In this document: positions 36,480 through 49,150 of the stretch, in pieces
Numbering within the stretch: position 1 is the stretch's first letter
How the letters are laid out: each line of letters begins with the position of its first letter
Translations under genes and position numbers: made by a program
Source of the DNA: Membranipora membranacea
Lineage: Eukaryota > Bryozoa > Gymnolaemata > Cheilostomatida > Membraniporidae
Assembly: GCA_914767715.1 (NCBI GenBank)
Contig: OU612066.1
Coordinates: forward strand, 17,615,001-17,675,000
Direction: 5' to 3'
Length of the DNA: 60,000 nucleotides
Notes under the pieces: generated by a model
Databases searched by the model: none
The model's input: the letters and a program-made list of their open reading frames with translations, nothing else
What the model was told of the DNA's origin: nothing

Positions 36480-36840
36480 TGGGCCCAATTCTGTATACTA
36501 GGATAGCAGAGTAATTCAAGATGGTGAATAACAGACAAGCTGTATACTGTTTCATTTCTGACAACGCACTTTGGGCAAACAAAAACATATAAATGGCTGA
36601 ATTTATAGGCATGTGGATGCATATGATTTGACACTAGGTTGGCATATATTCAGAGTATCATCACTTCATTGCCCCGGCAGGTGAATCATAGACCTATAGA
36701 CAAGACTGGAAATGACTTTATGTGCTTAGAATGACCTCACAATCAGTTTAGAATTTTGAATCCTAAATGTGTGATCAAAGTCAAAAAGAGGTTAACTCTT
36801 ATTAAGTAAGAGAAATACTCGTGTCTGCAAGAGAATCCAG
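36480..36840. repeat. Inserted copy of ZNF intron-2 sequence
   Basis: This piece matches the intron-2 sequence of ZNF-4 (38865-39215), ZNF-3 and ZNF-5, but lies 3' of ZNF-4. It is bordered by TTTTTGGTGGGTTGATGTATT before and TTTTTGGTGGGTTGAGGTATT after, which occur once in the ZNF-6 unit (near 55965), so it looks like an insertion with a roughly 21-bp duplication. Confidence 0.65.
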
Positions 36841-37814
36841 TTTTTGGTGGGTTGAGGTATTGAGCCTCAAAACTACCTTGAGATGCCTGATGACACCTAA
36901 AGACAGACTAAGATTACCTCGAGCCTTAAAACGTCTCACTGTCCAGGAGAAAAAAATCTTAGTAGAATGGTGGGAATCCCCAGACCTATGTTGTGCATCT
37001 CATGTGAATGCCTGAGCACTGGACAGAACTAAATCATGCAAACACACAAAATTAGTCTCAGAGCATGCATGCCTATTTTCCCTTTGTACCTTAGTACTTC
37101 AGGCCCACCATTAAATCGTATGCAATGTCTCATGCTATTAGTTTTAACTTTATAAATACACCAGACCAAAGTCATAGAAAAAATGTAATCATATCATCCT
37201 AATTTCCTGCATGGCTGCCACAGCCTGAGTTAGGGTCTAAGCAAAGCGTGTGTTTGAGGGTTTTTTGTGGTGGTTATGGTAACTGCCTCTAAAACAATCA
37301 AAAAGAGTTGGATATTCAAGCTAGACGGTGCTGGACGGTGCTGTTACATGATAACATAATTACATAAAAAATAATTCAACTTTACGTTAACTGACTTTGT
37401 TCAATTGCAAACATCTTTCATTCACGTCTGTTTAAAAGAAAGACTGATTACACGATGCTAATTAATTATTTGAAACATAGTAAACATGTCACGAAGGCGA
37501 ATTTGAGCAAATTTGATTTTGGTAGACCGCAATACTCAGCTTGAATGTGTACGTGAATTGCCCTGTAGCTTTGCAGGTTTCTGATAACAATTATACAGGT
37601 TTTACAAAACGACTGGTTCGCTACTTGGGATAGAAATTGAAGGCAAGCGCTGCTGAAAAGGCAGTGTGGACGAGCGAATGGTTTTCTCTGGTATGTTTGA
37701 GAATGTTAAGATCCGTATGTTATAGATATCGGCTTCTATCGGCTCATTCAGGGCAAGCCAATGCTTTCTCTCCGCTGTGACCAATAGTGAGCAACTCAAT
37801 TGACAGGCAGTATT

Positions 37815-39958
37815 TCATAGTTTTGCTTCGAAATGTTTCCGCATATGCATTTTCAAACTTCTTTGTTCTATGCTTCTATAAGGGCATTCAGGGCAAGCAA
37901 ATGGCTTCTCTCTGTTAGGCCTATGTGTTAGAATGTGTTGCTTCATATGTGACTGTAGACGGCTTCTATGAGGGCATTCAGGGCAAGTAAACAGTTTTTC
38001 ATCGATATGTGTCAGCATGTGAATTTTCAAATTTGATTGTTGAGCGGATCTATAAGGGCATTCAGGGCAAGCAAATGGTTTTTCTCCTTCAGGCCGATGT
38101 GTCAGAATGTGTCTTTTCAAATGTGATCCATTTGTGCTTCTATAAGGGCATTGAGGGCAAGCAAATGGTTTCTCTCCAGTATGAGTCATATTGTGTGTTT
38201 TCAAATTTGCTTGTACTGTGCTTCTGTAAGGGCATTCGGTGCAAGCGAATGGTTTTTCACCAGTATGTGTCCTCATGTGGAGCATCAATTGCGATTTATA
38301 TTTGGTTGTATATTTGCAGTATTTACACTTCTTCTTTTTTCCTCTCAAGTGCTTAGAATTCTGCTCTGGATCTGGATATGACCGGGTCAGGGTAACACCA
38401 GACTCTATCTGTATATCATGTGGAAGCTCTGCTTTAATCTGCAGTGGCTGTTTCGGACCGTCATCAAGTGTTTCACCATCATTATACTCTTCTGCTACAT
38501 CGGCATCGTTATCAGTGGTTTGTGAGTATTCTGAGTCACCAGTTAGGCTAGCATCAAACTTCGCGGTATATTCTACCTTAATAGCGTCCACATTTGTTGC
38601 AGACTCCATCACTGTTATTGTATTAGATGTTAGAACGCCGTGTGAGTGCACTGCAGCATGGTCGTCCATTATTGGTATACTGACTGTATGGTTAGATTGT
38701 ATCGTCTCTTCTGGAGACCGACATATACGGCAGTCTTCATCCTGCGCAGCGTCTGTTAAGAAAATATAAACACTATAAACTCAACTTAAAAATGGAAGTG
38801 TCAGCCCATAGTTTTTCATGTTTAAATCTGATTCTAGTCTGGTATCCATCCGAACATTTAGTCCCAACTCTGTCTACTAGGATAGCGGATTATTTCAAGA
38901 TGGTGAATAGCAGACAAGCTGTATGCTGTTTCATTTCTGACAAGGCACTTTGGGCAAACAAAAACATATAAATGGCTGAATTTATAGGCATGTGGATGCA
39001 TATGATTTGACACTAGGTTGGCATATATTCTGAGTATTATCACTTCATTGCCCCGGCAGGTGAATCATAGACCTATAGACAAGACTGGAAATGACTTTAT
39101 GCGCATAGAATGACCTCATAATCAGATTAGAATTTGAATTCCAAATGTGTGATCAGAGACAAAAAGAGGTCAACTCTTATTTAGTAAAGATTCATTTGTC
39201 TGCAAGAGAATTCAGTTCACTCATTGATTGAATTGGTATCCAACATGAAATAGTAGCATTCTGATAATCATCCTGATAATTAGTCATCCTGATAATTAGC
39301 CTGGGAATCAGGCCAACAATGAGGCCTTGTCTGTATTCTGAATCGCGTTTGATATTGTTTTGTTGTTGTTTGGAGTTGTCTACACAACCAACCTGGATAG
39401 ATAACTTCAAATTGTTGGACTGAATCCTAGTCTACCTGATAACAGGCTCTGTTGCCAAGTTATAGCACAACTACATATTTCACGGTGACCACAAACAACT
39501 TTTTTTTAATCGGAAATTACCTCTGACGAGATTCCTGAAATTGACTTCTAGCTGTTTCTGTATATTGAGAGATAGCCCACCATGTAGTGAGAGTATATCA
39601 TTACTACCATCCCCACACTTTGAGGCTAAGAATGCGACCTGGTATCCTTGCTGGCACACAGACTCAACCTGGAGAAAACAGTTAATGGCTGTTAAACAAT
39701 GTACCTCGTAACAATACCACAATTCACTGTAACTGTAAATTATTTAATTGTTTCCAAATTTATCTTGATCTCTGGTCTCGAGTTTATTTAGATGAAATGT
39801 AATAATCCAATCTTGTATTGATGGTATTAGTATTATAGAGCAGCAAACAAACAGATCGTAACCAGAGAAACAATAAAATGTGAAAAACTCACGACTCCTG
39901 AGAGAAGCTGACTGATGAATGCTGTTAGTTTTTGTCCTGTGTCAGAGCTTGCCTCCAT
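37815..39958 (-). CDS. ZNF-4, six-finger C2H2 protein
   Basis: Coding exons 39893-39958, 39521-39668 and 37815-38752, introns of 224 and 768 bp; 383 residues. The N-terminal module is of the family type (exon 2 ends NFRNLVRG). The linker has IKVE and IKAE motifs. Six fingers follow: CKYC first finger; CTEC with VQANLKTH; CPQC with NGSHLKRH and a THRPEGEKP linker; CPEC with QQSNLKIH; CPEC with LQSHMKQH and a THRPNREKP linker; and CPEC with EQRSLKMH. All cysteines and histidines are in place. Dead fingers lie 3' of the stop (37620-37810). Likely nuclear DNA-binding; target unknown. Confidence 0.82.
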
Positions 39959-41269
39959 GGTACGACCTAAATCTTTATCTACAAAATATAATTTTAAAAT
40001 CTTTTAATCTGACTGAGAACACGAAGTGTGCCGAGTGCCCAGAACACACTTTGTCACATATTGTTCAATTGGAGCCTGGGTAGATGCACATATAGGCATA
40101 TTTATTCCTAAAAGTGTTTTGTAAATATGTCATGGAGAAGTGTGAATATGCTAATGCTGGTGGTGAAGTGGAGAAAATGTTCTGCTCGAAAAAGGGGGTC
40201 GATGAACAGCAAAGAATGGCAGGTGAGGCTTGATCTCAGAGCTCTGCATACCACATCATAATATATTCTGATCACAAACAAAAGATCAGACTCGATTATC
40301 TGGTCTGATAAAGAAAAAAGCAATTAAAACTCAAATTGATGGTGCCCTCGAAAGAAAGTCTCTCAATAGCACATGTGAAAAAATTTAACTAGGCATGACG
40401 ATCTGGCAACACAATGCCGAGACAAATGTTGGAATTAAGAACTACTGGCAATAGAAAGTATGCTGCCTCGGATTTGCGGCTGGGTTAGCAACCAAGTTTT
40501 GACAAAAGTTGGGCTGTCAGACTGAGAACTCAAACAAGCCACATAAAGCTCAGTTTATGGGTGTACGGATTAATCGACAATATTATGTGTAGACAACATG
40601 GAAGTAATCCTATAGTTTTTAGGCTTGGGCCTAACACATTTCTCATGGATGTGGATTTGATCAGCGTTAAATTCCCTAGTCATTGGAAGTAGGTGTTGAA
40701 GGCCTCTGTGATCCCATTTGGTGTGGTGATGGTAGTAATGCGTGCCAAACCTGTTGTGATAAATAAGTCTCCGCTAAAATGCCGTCCACTCATTACCTCT
40801 GATAAATGGCCATGCACCTGTGCTAAACACCCGTCCGTTACTGCCAACTGCCCATCCGTTTTATACTTAATACACTGTAATGCACTTTCATGTGGCCATC
40901 CATTTAGCAAGCATTTCAAGTGTTATGTGGCTGCTCACTTTAATTGGTACGAGTGTATTGATAGGACAACCAGTTAACTGGACTTATAATGATCTCCGCG
41001 ATAAGAATACAGATAATTAGGCATCAGGAGGCATCGGAGCTCGACAACTCTACTGCAACTTTTGTGAATATAAGGGGACCTGTTGATTAATGCACAGGGT
41101 TTGTCACTAACCAAAAATGGCAGTAAATGGTGTTGACTGTGCAACAATCGTCAACCCTGACCAGACAACACCCAGGCCGGAGCAGGGGATGCCCAACCGC
41201 AGGTACACCCTTACTAGCATGGATAACACCCAGCATTCATTTTACAGTTCAGTGCCAATGATAATAAAT

Positions 41270-41312
41270 GACACACACACATACATATATATATATAGAA
41301 AAATATATAATA
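41270..41312. repeat. AC/AT microsatellite
   Basis: ACACACAC followed by TATATATA. The homologous place in the ZNF-6 unit (54155-54200) has a longer version. Confidence 0.8.
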
Positions 41313-41589
41313 TATATGTTAGGAACATGGATTTACAGTTGATTGCTCTACAACAAATTGGTGGATGTGTACTGGGGCACTACTTGACTTGATGCTGTAT
41401 GAGAGCCGTATTGGACTGGGTACCTGAAATATGTCTTAGAACACAACATGGGCTGCTCAACTAATCAAAATCATCTACCATCTATCTATTCTCCCTGATC
41501 TATCTATGCCTATAACTATGAGTTTTTCATAAAAGTTGCTACTCTTCTGCTCATGGATGGGCCTAGCCTGTGATACGTAGTTGGATACT

Positions 41590-42150
41590 AATCGCAAGGT
41601 GGTTCAACTTAGCCCAGCTAAGATTTATATCAGTATGCAAGAAGGTTTAGATGTAAATAATAATCACCAGAGAGATAGATGTCGAGTGTGTCTGTCAGTA
41701 TGTCCAGGTGAGAGTATGAATGGAATGGATTGGATACCAATGGTGTGTGATAAGTGTGTAACCTTGTCAGGTGATATAAGTGAGCTAGTTAGTTGTGAGC
41801 TAGTTAGTTGTAATGGCCAGTTGACCATCTGTATGTATGCTCGATATATGTAGTGGAATACCACCAGCCATGGGTTTTCCCGGCTAAGCCGATGGCATCC
41901 CAGAATGCCAGTCAGGGTTTTCCGACTATGTGTCAGCGACAGCCCAGAACGCGCCAGTTCCCAGAGCTATACCAATGTTTTTACCCCACCTTCTCCAAGT
42001 TACAACTTAAATAGTGTGCTATTGTGCTGGCTGGAGAAGATAATGACTGGAATAAATACAGTTGAGAATAGCATACAGTAATTATGATGATGACTCAGTA
42101 GCTATCAATGCAGAAAGCCTTAGTTGAGTGTAATAGAATTGTAATTACTA
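41590..42150 (+). repeat. Segment of about 560 bp, inverted relative to 34790-35345
   Basis: It holds a 90-codon open stretch (41581-41853) with RDRCRVCLSVCPG, followed by a possible splice donor CAG/GTGAGA near 41708. The related copy on the other strand is interrupted by a stop. No family recognised. Confidence 0.5.
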
Positions 42151-43630
42151 CAGGTTGTGTGTAAAAGTATAGCCTGTCTTTGTTCCGTGGGGGGGGGGGG
42201 GACAAAGCTTGTCAAGACAGGCTAGGATGGGCCATACAAAACTAGACTTTTGCTGTAATTAAATCATCATTGCATTGCTAGTTGTTACAAGGAGTTACAA
42301 GCATGCATAATTTGCCCATGTCCAGTATCAACCACCCTGGACATGAGCATAATAACTGCAGATGCCTATAGTTAAACCCTAGCCAACAGCAAGGAGTTAA
42401 CCATTATTATGATTATCGATATACAACATTAACAAAGTATACAGTGCTATAGCAAGGAGTAACTTGGTACCTGTTTCTCCTTGGTTATAGGTTTGACAGT
42501 TAGACCATTCATATCAGACAAACGGCAAATGCAGTGAGGTATTTATACGTACTCACCAGAACGAGGTATAAAACTGTGCAGTAGTATAGGGAGTATAGTG
42601 GGGATTACGGGAGTTTCTTCAGGTGATTTATACCTATGATGTTAATACCCAGTGGGCCCAATCATATTGGTTGTAACTCTTTGATCAGCTAGCTGTTTGA
42701 GTTTTGACACTTTCAACCACAAAAATGTCTTTCATGAAAAGGTAACTCCAAAATTGTTAGCTCCAAATAGTTGAAGCAGGGAGGGATATCCCACCCTCCC
42801 TGGTTGAGCGGCAGTGGACAACACTCAAATACAGATAATTTTGTTTTGATATATCTCACACTGAATAATGGTCATGGATCCCCTGGTTCTGTGGTCACTC
42901 AAATAATGGCAATCACTCAATTGGACTACTTGAGCTGTTGACAACAATGAATTTTGATATGATCAATGGCAAATCTTGAAGATCTCAATCCCGCCTAAAA
43001 TGCAGTTGAATTTCAACAAAATTTCAGATTTATTCCAGCGCTGTCCCAGGGCCTTTGGCAGAAACGGGGAAGGTCAAAAAGCGCTGGTGCACATTTCAAA
43101 TGTTAGGCTAACTGTATATGAAATATCGGATCTATTACCAATAACTCATGTTCATTCATTGAGCAAGATTTGAAGATATCCCTCTTCTTTTGCTGTGAAG
43201 AACATGTCATATCAACACAGATATAGCATCTGTAGAAAACTTTCAAATGATATATTCCCTCAATCCTGAGGGTGAATAATTGATAAAATGATTTCAGAGA
43301 ATGAAAAATTGGAAAGGCTCCTTTTATGTAGTTATATGCGCTGAAAGTTTTATGTAAAAAGCGGGGATTTAAAATTTATGACTGTTGTTGAATCTGACTT
43401 TCAACTGTTTCAACCTTTTCCAACTGCTGATCAAAATAAGGGAATGTACTTTTATCCTTTAAGACAATTATTTTTTCTGATAATTGTTCAGGTCAATATA
43501 TCATGCTGATAGATAACAGTGAAATAGTACAGTGATACTAGAACTAAGCACCAGGGTCCCTAGACCTGTCATATGCGCTAACAGCACAATTGCAAGCTCT
43601 CAAAAGAAAAAGTGGAATAAATTCTGATAC

Positions 43631-43722
43631 CTATTTGGCAACCGGCGGTTATCCGAGTGCTAACCGAATGCCTATCAGGCGACCATAGGATGCCATGCCG
43701 ACATCTGGCGTTTGCCAAATAG
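43631..43722. repeat. Short hairpin, second copy
   Basis: Near-identical to 29646-29737, at the homologous place in the ZNF-5 unit. Confidence 0.65.
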
Positions 43723-44129
43723 GCATCCGGATGGATTCTTAGCGCAGAAGGGGTCCGATTGTTCTTTTCATGATAACTGATGATAGTTAAATCACATAAA
43801 ATTTTACGCTGACTGACGGGACCGTCGTTAAATTAATCTTTCATTCTGTTTAAAAGAAAAAGACTGATGACGTTGTGTAAATTTGTTATTTGAAACATCA
43901 TAAACACAGGCAAATCGGAGCAAATATGATTTTGTTAGACCGCAATATACCCAGCTTGTATGTGTATATGAATTGTCCTGTAACTACAGCATGGACTGTT
44001 CACAGCTTTCTGCCCACATGGTGATTGCAATTCGGGTTTTACAATCTTACAATAATTTGAAAATTTTCAACTTTTAAAATTACACTTATCATAATACAGG
44101 TTTTACAAAATCACTGGTTGACTACATGG

Positions 44130-44379
44130 GGATAGAAATTGAAGGCAAGCAATGAGTTTTTCTCCTGTGTGTGTCCTCATGTGTCGTGTCATACATTGCT
44201 CTGCTGCGCTGCTGAAAAGGCAGTGTGGACAAGCGAATGGTTTTTCTCTGGTATGTCTGAGAATGTCGAGAGTCATAGGTTATAGATATCGCCTTCTATC
44301 AGCTCATTCAGGGCAAGCAAACGCTTTCTCTCCGCTATGGGTAATAGTGCTCAACTCATACTCGATTGACGGCGGTCTT
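44130..44379 (-). pseudogene. Dead fingers 3' of ZNF-5
   Basis: Homologous to 30150-30405. Linker-like and CPHC-like pieces can be read on the minus strand in broken frames. The plus-strand open frame here is a shadow. Confidence 0.65.
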
Positions 44380-46750
44380 TTATAGCTTTTCTCCAGAATG
44401 TTTCAGCATATGCACTTTCAAACTCCTTTGTTCTATGGTTCTATAAGGGCATTCAGGGCAAGCAAATGGTTTTTCTCCTTCAGGCCTATGTGTTAGAATG
44501 TGTTGTTTCATATGTGACTGTTTATGGCTTCTATAAGGGCATTCAGGGCATGTAAACGAATTTCCTCCAGTATGAGTAAAAATGTGAGTTTTCAAATTTG
44601 ATTGCTGCGTGGTTCTGAAAGGGCATTCAGGGCAAGCAAACGGTTTTTCTCCAGTATGCATTAGACTGTGCCTTTTTAAGTTTTGGTGTCGAGCGCATGT
44701 AAAAGGGCATTCAGGGCAAGCAAATGGTTTTTCTCCAGTGTGACGAGATATAATGTGCGATTTCAAATTGACTAGTTTTATGCATCTATAAGGACATTCA
44801 GGGCAAGCGAGTGGTTTTTCTCCGGTATGTGTCATGAAGTGCAATTTCAAACTAGAAAGGCGCGTGGCTTTATAAGGGCATTCAGGGCAAGCAAATGGTT
44901 TTTCTCCAGTAGGCCTATGTGTCAGAATGTGTCTCTTCAGGTGTGAATTATTTGTGCTTCTATATGGGCATTCGGTGCAGGCGAATGGTTTTTTGCCAGT
45001 ATGTGTCCTCATGTGGCGCATCAGTTTCGATTTATATTCGGTTGTGAATTTGCAGTATTTACACTTCATCTTGCCTCCCAAGTGCTCAGAACTCAGCTCT
45101 GGGCCTGGATATGACCGGGTCAGGGTATCATCAGACTCTATCGGCAGATCATGTGGAAGCTCTGTTTTAATCTGCAGTGGCTGCATCTGACCGTCACCAT
45201 CATTATACTCTTCTGCTACATCGGCATCGTTGTCAGTGGTTTGTGAGTATTCTGGGTCACCAGTTAGGCTAGCATCAAACTTCGCGGTATATCCTACCTT
45301 AATAGTGTCCATATGTGCTGCAGACTCCATTACTTTTCTTGTATCGGATGTTAGATCGTCGTGTGATGACGGTGCAGCGAGGTCGTTTGTTATTGGTATA
45401 CTGACTGTATGGTTAGATTGTATCGTCTCTTCTGGAGACTGACATATACTGCAGTCTTCATCCTGCGCAGATTCTGTTAAGAAGTATAAATACTATAAAC
45501 TCATCTTAAAATGGAAGTGTCAAACCAAATGTTTTCATGTTTAGATCTGCTTCTAGTCTGGTATCCATCCGAACATTTGGGCCCAACTCTGTATACTAGG
45601 ATAGCAGAGTATTTCAAGATGGTGAATAACAGACAATCTTTATACTGTTTCATTTCTGACAATGCACTATGGGCAAACAAAAACATATAAATGGCTGAAT
45701 TTATAGGCATGTGGATGCATATGATTTGACATAAGGTTGGCATATATTCAGAGTATCATCACTTCATTGCCCCGGCAGGTGAATCATATATATTGACAAG
45801 ACTGGAAATGACTTTATGCGCATAGAATGACCTCAAAATCAGATTAGAATTTTGAATCCCAAATGCGTGATCAAAGTCAAAAAGAGCTCTTATTAAGTAA
45901 GAAAAATACTCGTGTTTGCAAGAGAATTCAGTTCAGTCATTGATTGAATTGGTATCCAACATGAAATTGTAACATTCTGATAATCATCCTGCTAATTAGT
46001 CATCCTGATAATTAGTCTGGGAATCAGGCCAAAAATGAGGCCTTGTCTGTATTCTGAATCGTGTTTGATATTGTTTCCGTGGTGTTATCTACTCATGTAC
46101 CAGTATTATGCATTTCTGAATAGACCCATATGCTGCTGATGTTGTGGTTTTGTTTTTGATTGACTGACGAGTTTTGGATTGTTGTTTGGAGTTGTCCACA
46201 CAACCAACCTGGATAGATAACTTCAAATCGTTGGACTGAATCCCAGTCTACCCGATAACCGACTCTGTTGCCAAGTTATAACACAACTACATATGACTAC
46301 AAACAACTTTATTTTTAATCAGAAATTACCTGTGATGAGAGTCCTAAAATTGACCTCTAACTGTTTCTGTATACTGATAGATAGTCCACCATGTAGTGAG
46401 AGTATATCATTACTACCATCTCCACACTTTGAGGCTAAGAATGCCACCTGGTATCCTTGCTGGCACACAGACTCAACCTAGAGAAGTTGGTTAAAACAAG
46501 GTACCTCATAAAAATACCACAATTCACTGTAATTTTTTCATTGTTTCCAAATTTATCTTGATCTCTGGTCTCGAGTTAATTCAGATGAAATGTAATAATC
46601 CACTCTTGTATTGATGGTGTTAGTATTATAGAGCAACAAACAAACAGATCATAACCAGAGAAACAAAAAATGTGAAAAACTCACCACTCCTGAGAGAAGC
46701 TGACTGATGAATGCTGTTAGTTTTTGTCCTGTGTCAGAGCTTGCCTCCAT
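44380..46750 (-). CDS. ZNF-5, eight-finger C2H2 protein
   Basis: Coding exons 46685-46750, 46330-46477 and 44380-45473, introns of 207 and 856 bp; 435 residues. The N-terminal module is of the family type (exon 2 has LSISIQKQLEVNF and ends LITG). In the linker the first SUMO-like motif is changed to IKVG, while IKTE remains. Eight fingers, all with intact C2H2 ligands: CKYC first finger; NNSHLKRH with a THRPTGEKP linker; RLSSLKLH; KLVNLKSHIISRH; RHQNLKRH; QQSNLKTH; KQSHMKQH with a THRPEGEKP linker; and EQRSLKVH. Fingers 6 to 8 are nearly the same as fingers 2 to 4 of ZNF-3. Probable nuclear DNA-binding protein. Confidence 0.82.
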
Positions 46751-47299
46751 GGTATGACCTAAATCTTTGTCTACAAAATATAATTTTAAAATATTTTAAT
46801 CTGACCGACAACACAAAGTGCTCAGAACACACTTTGTTACATAATGCTCAATTGGAGCCTGGGTAGCTACACATTTTATAGGCGTTTAGCCGATTCCTAC
46901 AAGTTTTTTGTAAATAGTTCAAGGAGAAGTGTGAATATGATAATTCTGGTGGTGAAGTGGTGAAGTGGTGAAAACGTTCTGCTCAAAAAAAGGGGGTCGA
47001 TGACCAGCAGAGAATGGCAGGTGAGGCGTGATCTCAGAGCTCAGCATACCACGTCATATTGTGATCACAAACAACAGACCAGACTAGAGAGCATTTGCAT
47101 GGATTTATCAACAGTATTATGTGAAGACACAAGGAAATAATCCTAACACATTTCTTTTGGATGCGGATTCGACCAGCATTTGATTCCATAGTTAAGTAGG
47201 AGTTGAGGGCCTATGTGATCTCACTTGGTGTGGTGATGAGGCAGCAGTAAGCCCGCGGGGTTCCAATATCAGTCGTTTCAGTTTTTAAGTTCTTGAAAA

Positions 47300-48080
47300 A
47301 GGTTAAACAACCTCTTGCTTGGGTCCCCGTTTTCATTCTCTGCTGTCAGCAGATTTTCGACATAGATGTGTGTGTTTGCATTCTGCTAAAGGTTGTCTGA
47401 ATCTGAGCTTAACTTTCTCGTTCTGATGGTGTTTACCCCTCTGTTTGTTTGCTTTAACTTTCTTTTCTAGGCGAGGGCTTATCCTAGACTTAGATCGTTT
47501 GGGAATAGATTACTCCGTTGGAATCTGACAGTTGCTAAGGTCGATGCTATACAGATCATTAAAAAGGTTTCTTCCTCATCTTGTTTGAAGTGGCATTGTC
47601 TGTCTCTGTCGGATCCAGGCAATTACACGTACTTTCCAATTCTGCTCTCTTGCAAGGCCAGACACTTTGCGGGAAACTTCGATTTAGGGACACTGATAAC
47701 TGGTGTGACCTTGGTCATAAGTTCCCAAGTCTAGTTGGATCTAGTAGGCATATGTGTTGTTCCAGTTTATTTGCCTCAATTAGATTGTTACACTCATTGT
47801 GTAACTTGTGTCTTTTGCCAGTAAACACCCGGAAATGTCCATATCAAACGCCCATAAACCTCATTTTTGGGTGATTGACACTGGACATTGGCAAAATACA
47901 TGCATCTTAGTCCATGTGGTCCTTGGTTGAACTGTGGAGTACTTATTGGTTGAATTACTGCCCTCCAAGTCCTATGGATAATGACAGTTATAGTTGGGAT
48001 GCTTGATTTGTGTGTATGATGAATAATATTAAAAATAATTAACCTGTTCTGAATGGGCACTAAAAATGCAATGTGTTGTA
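47300..48080 (+). other. Inserted sequence upstream of LINE remnant, unidentified
   Basis: A 97-codon frame at 47581-47874 and the open stretch before it (near 47465-47580, with KWHCLSLSDPGNYT) look partly protein-like but frames break repeatedly. It may be upstream sequence of the LINE or another retroelement. No domain named. Confidence 0.3.
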
Positions 48081-48081
48081 G

Positions 48082-49150
48082 ATGCTGTATTTGACATGTT
48101 CTACAGAGCTCAAGGCCCATACAGCACTGTTGTGGGTGCTGCTGTGTCCTCAGGGGTGCGTCCTGGCACCACTACAAACTATACATGAGGTATCTTATGG
48201 TATGTCGGTATGTGTATGGTATGTGTTCTTATGGTATTTGTTCTTATGGCATGTCGCGAGTCATTGAATATGTAAATTTTGCAAAGCCGCTACAAAAGCC
48301 ACTATACCGGATTACATCTGAATTGAGCAATGTTACCATAATCAAGTATGCTGATGACACCTGTATCATTGGCTGTATTTCCAATCAACAAGATCTAGAC
48401 TCATACTTTAACGAGATAGACAGGATTTCTAAGCAATGTTCTGATTATGATCTTTTATTAAATGCCAGCAAAACTCAGGAAATATTATTTTCTACTCAAC
48501 GAACTAAGCCCCATACCCCTCCTATTGTTTTAAATGGTGAAAGCATTACTATGTGTGACAAAGTCACTTATCTTGGTATTATATAAGATCAAAAGCTGCG
48601 CTTTGAAGAACACATTCAGTCTGTTGTGAGTAAAGCTGAGCAGCGAATGTATATTGTCAGGAATTTTGTACATCTTAGCACCATACCCCTTGCCACTATG
48701 TTATTTAAAAGTTTTATTGTTTCCCTGCCCACTTATTGTTTACCAGTATTATACACTACTATTTTTGCTAAAGACAAGAAACGTTTGAGCAAGTTTTTTG
48801 ATCAGGCCTCAAAGCTCAAACTCCAAGTAGATGATCCCGACAGCCTTATGACTAAGCGTACCAAAACACTTGCCCTCCGATATATCCATGACGATGACCA
48901 CTTCATGAACAACTTTCTTGCTAAATGCCCCTCAGGCAGGTATCGAACAATTAAACACAGAAGTGCCCTTGGTAAAGACTGTTTTTTGAGGCATGCTATC
49001 CATATTTTAAATGATATTCTCTTTTAATCATCCATCAATGTTTAATCTAATTTTTCCTTGTATGTGCTGGCTCCTTTTCAGTATGAACACCCTTATCTCG
49101 CAACATATTATTTTATGTTAGTGATAGAATACATTCAATCAATCAATCAA
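48082..49150 (+). mobile_element. Non-LTR retrotransposon remnant with YADD motif
   Basis: The reverse-transcriptase C-terminal half: a PQGCVLAPL block near 48150, an insertion of about 110 bp with GGTATGT repeats, then KYADDTCIIG near 48345-48370 (catalytic Asp pair present), KTQEILFST, VTYLGI, QRMYIVRNF, FKSFIVSL, LALRYIHDD and FLAKCPSGRYR. An in-frame stop lies at about 48584-48586. The 3' end has a short AATC tail at 49132-49149. It is 5'-truncated and cannot encode a full enzyme. The block order suits a CR1/Jockey-like element, but the clade was not determined. Confidence 0.85.

Larger units (their letters stand above)
35460..41310 (-). repeat. Segmental duplication unit carrying ZNF-4
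   Basis: Order as in the ZNF-3 unit, with an additional left part (35460-35720) that is shared with 41320-41560 and 54215-54985 (CATGGATTTACAG ... GATCTATC). It contains an inserted piece of intron 2 at 36480-36840. Its right end (40680-41230), with GTAGTAATGCGTGC and CAGGGTTTGTCACTAACC, matches 49215-49745. Confidence 0.7.

Noticed and set aside
38009-38381. Plus-strand frames with CFYKGIEGKQM repeats
   Set aside because: They are the reverse reading of zinc fingers and their linkers; the periodicity is the 84-bp finger period.
31197-45743. Minus-strand frames with FVCPKC-like text in intron 2 of several copies
   Set aside because: The frame differs between copies (31197-31382, 38858-39043, 45501-45743), splice sites are absent, and the second ligand pair is not at finger spacing. 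Treated as intron sequence.
48185-48300. Transmembrane-like stretch YGMCSYGICSYGM
   Set aside because: It comes from GGTATGT-type simple repeats inserted between two reverse-transcriptase blocks.
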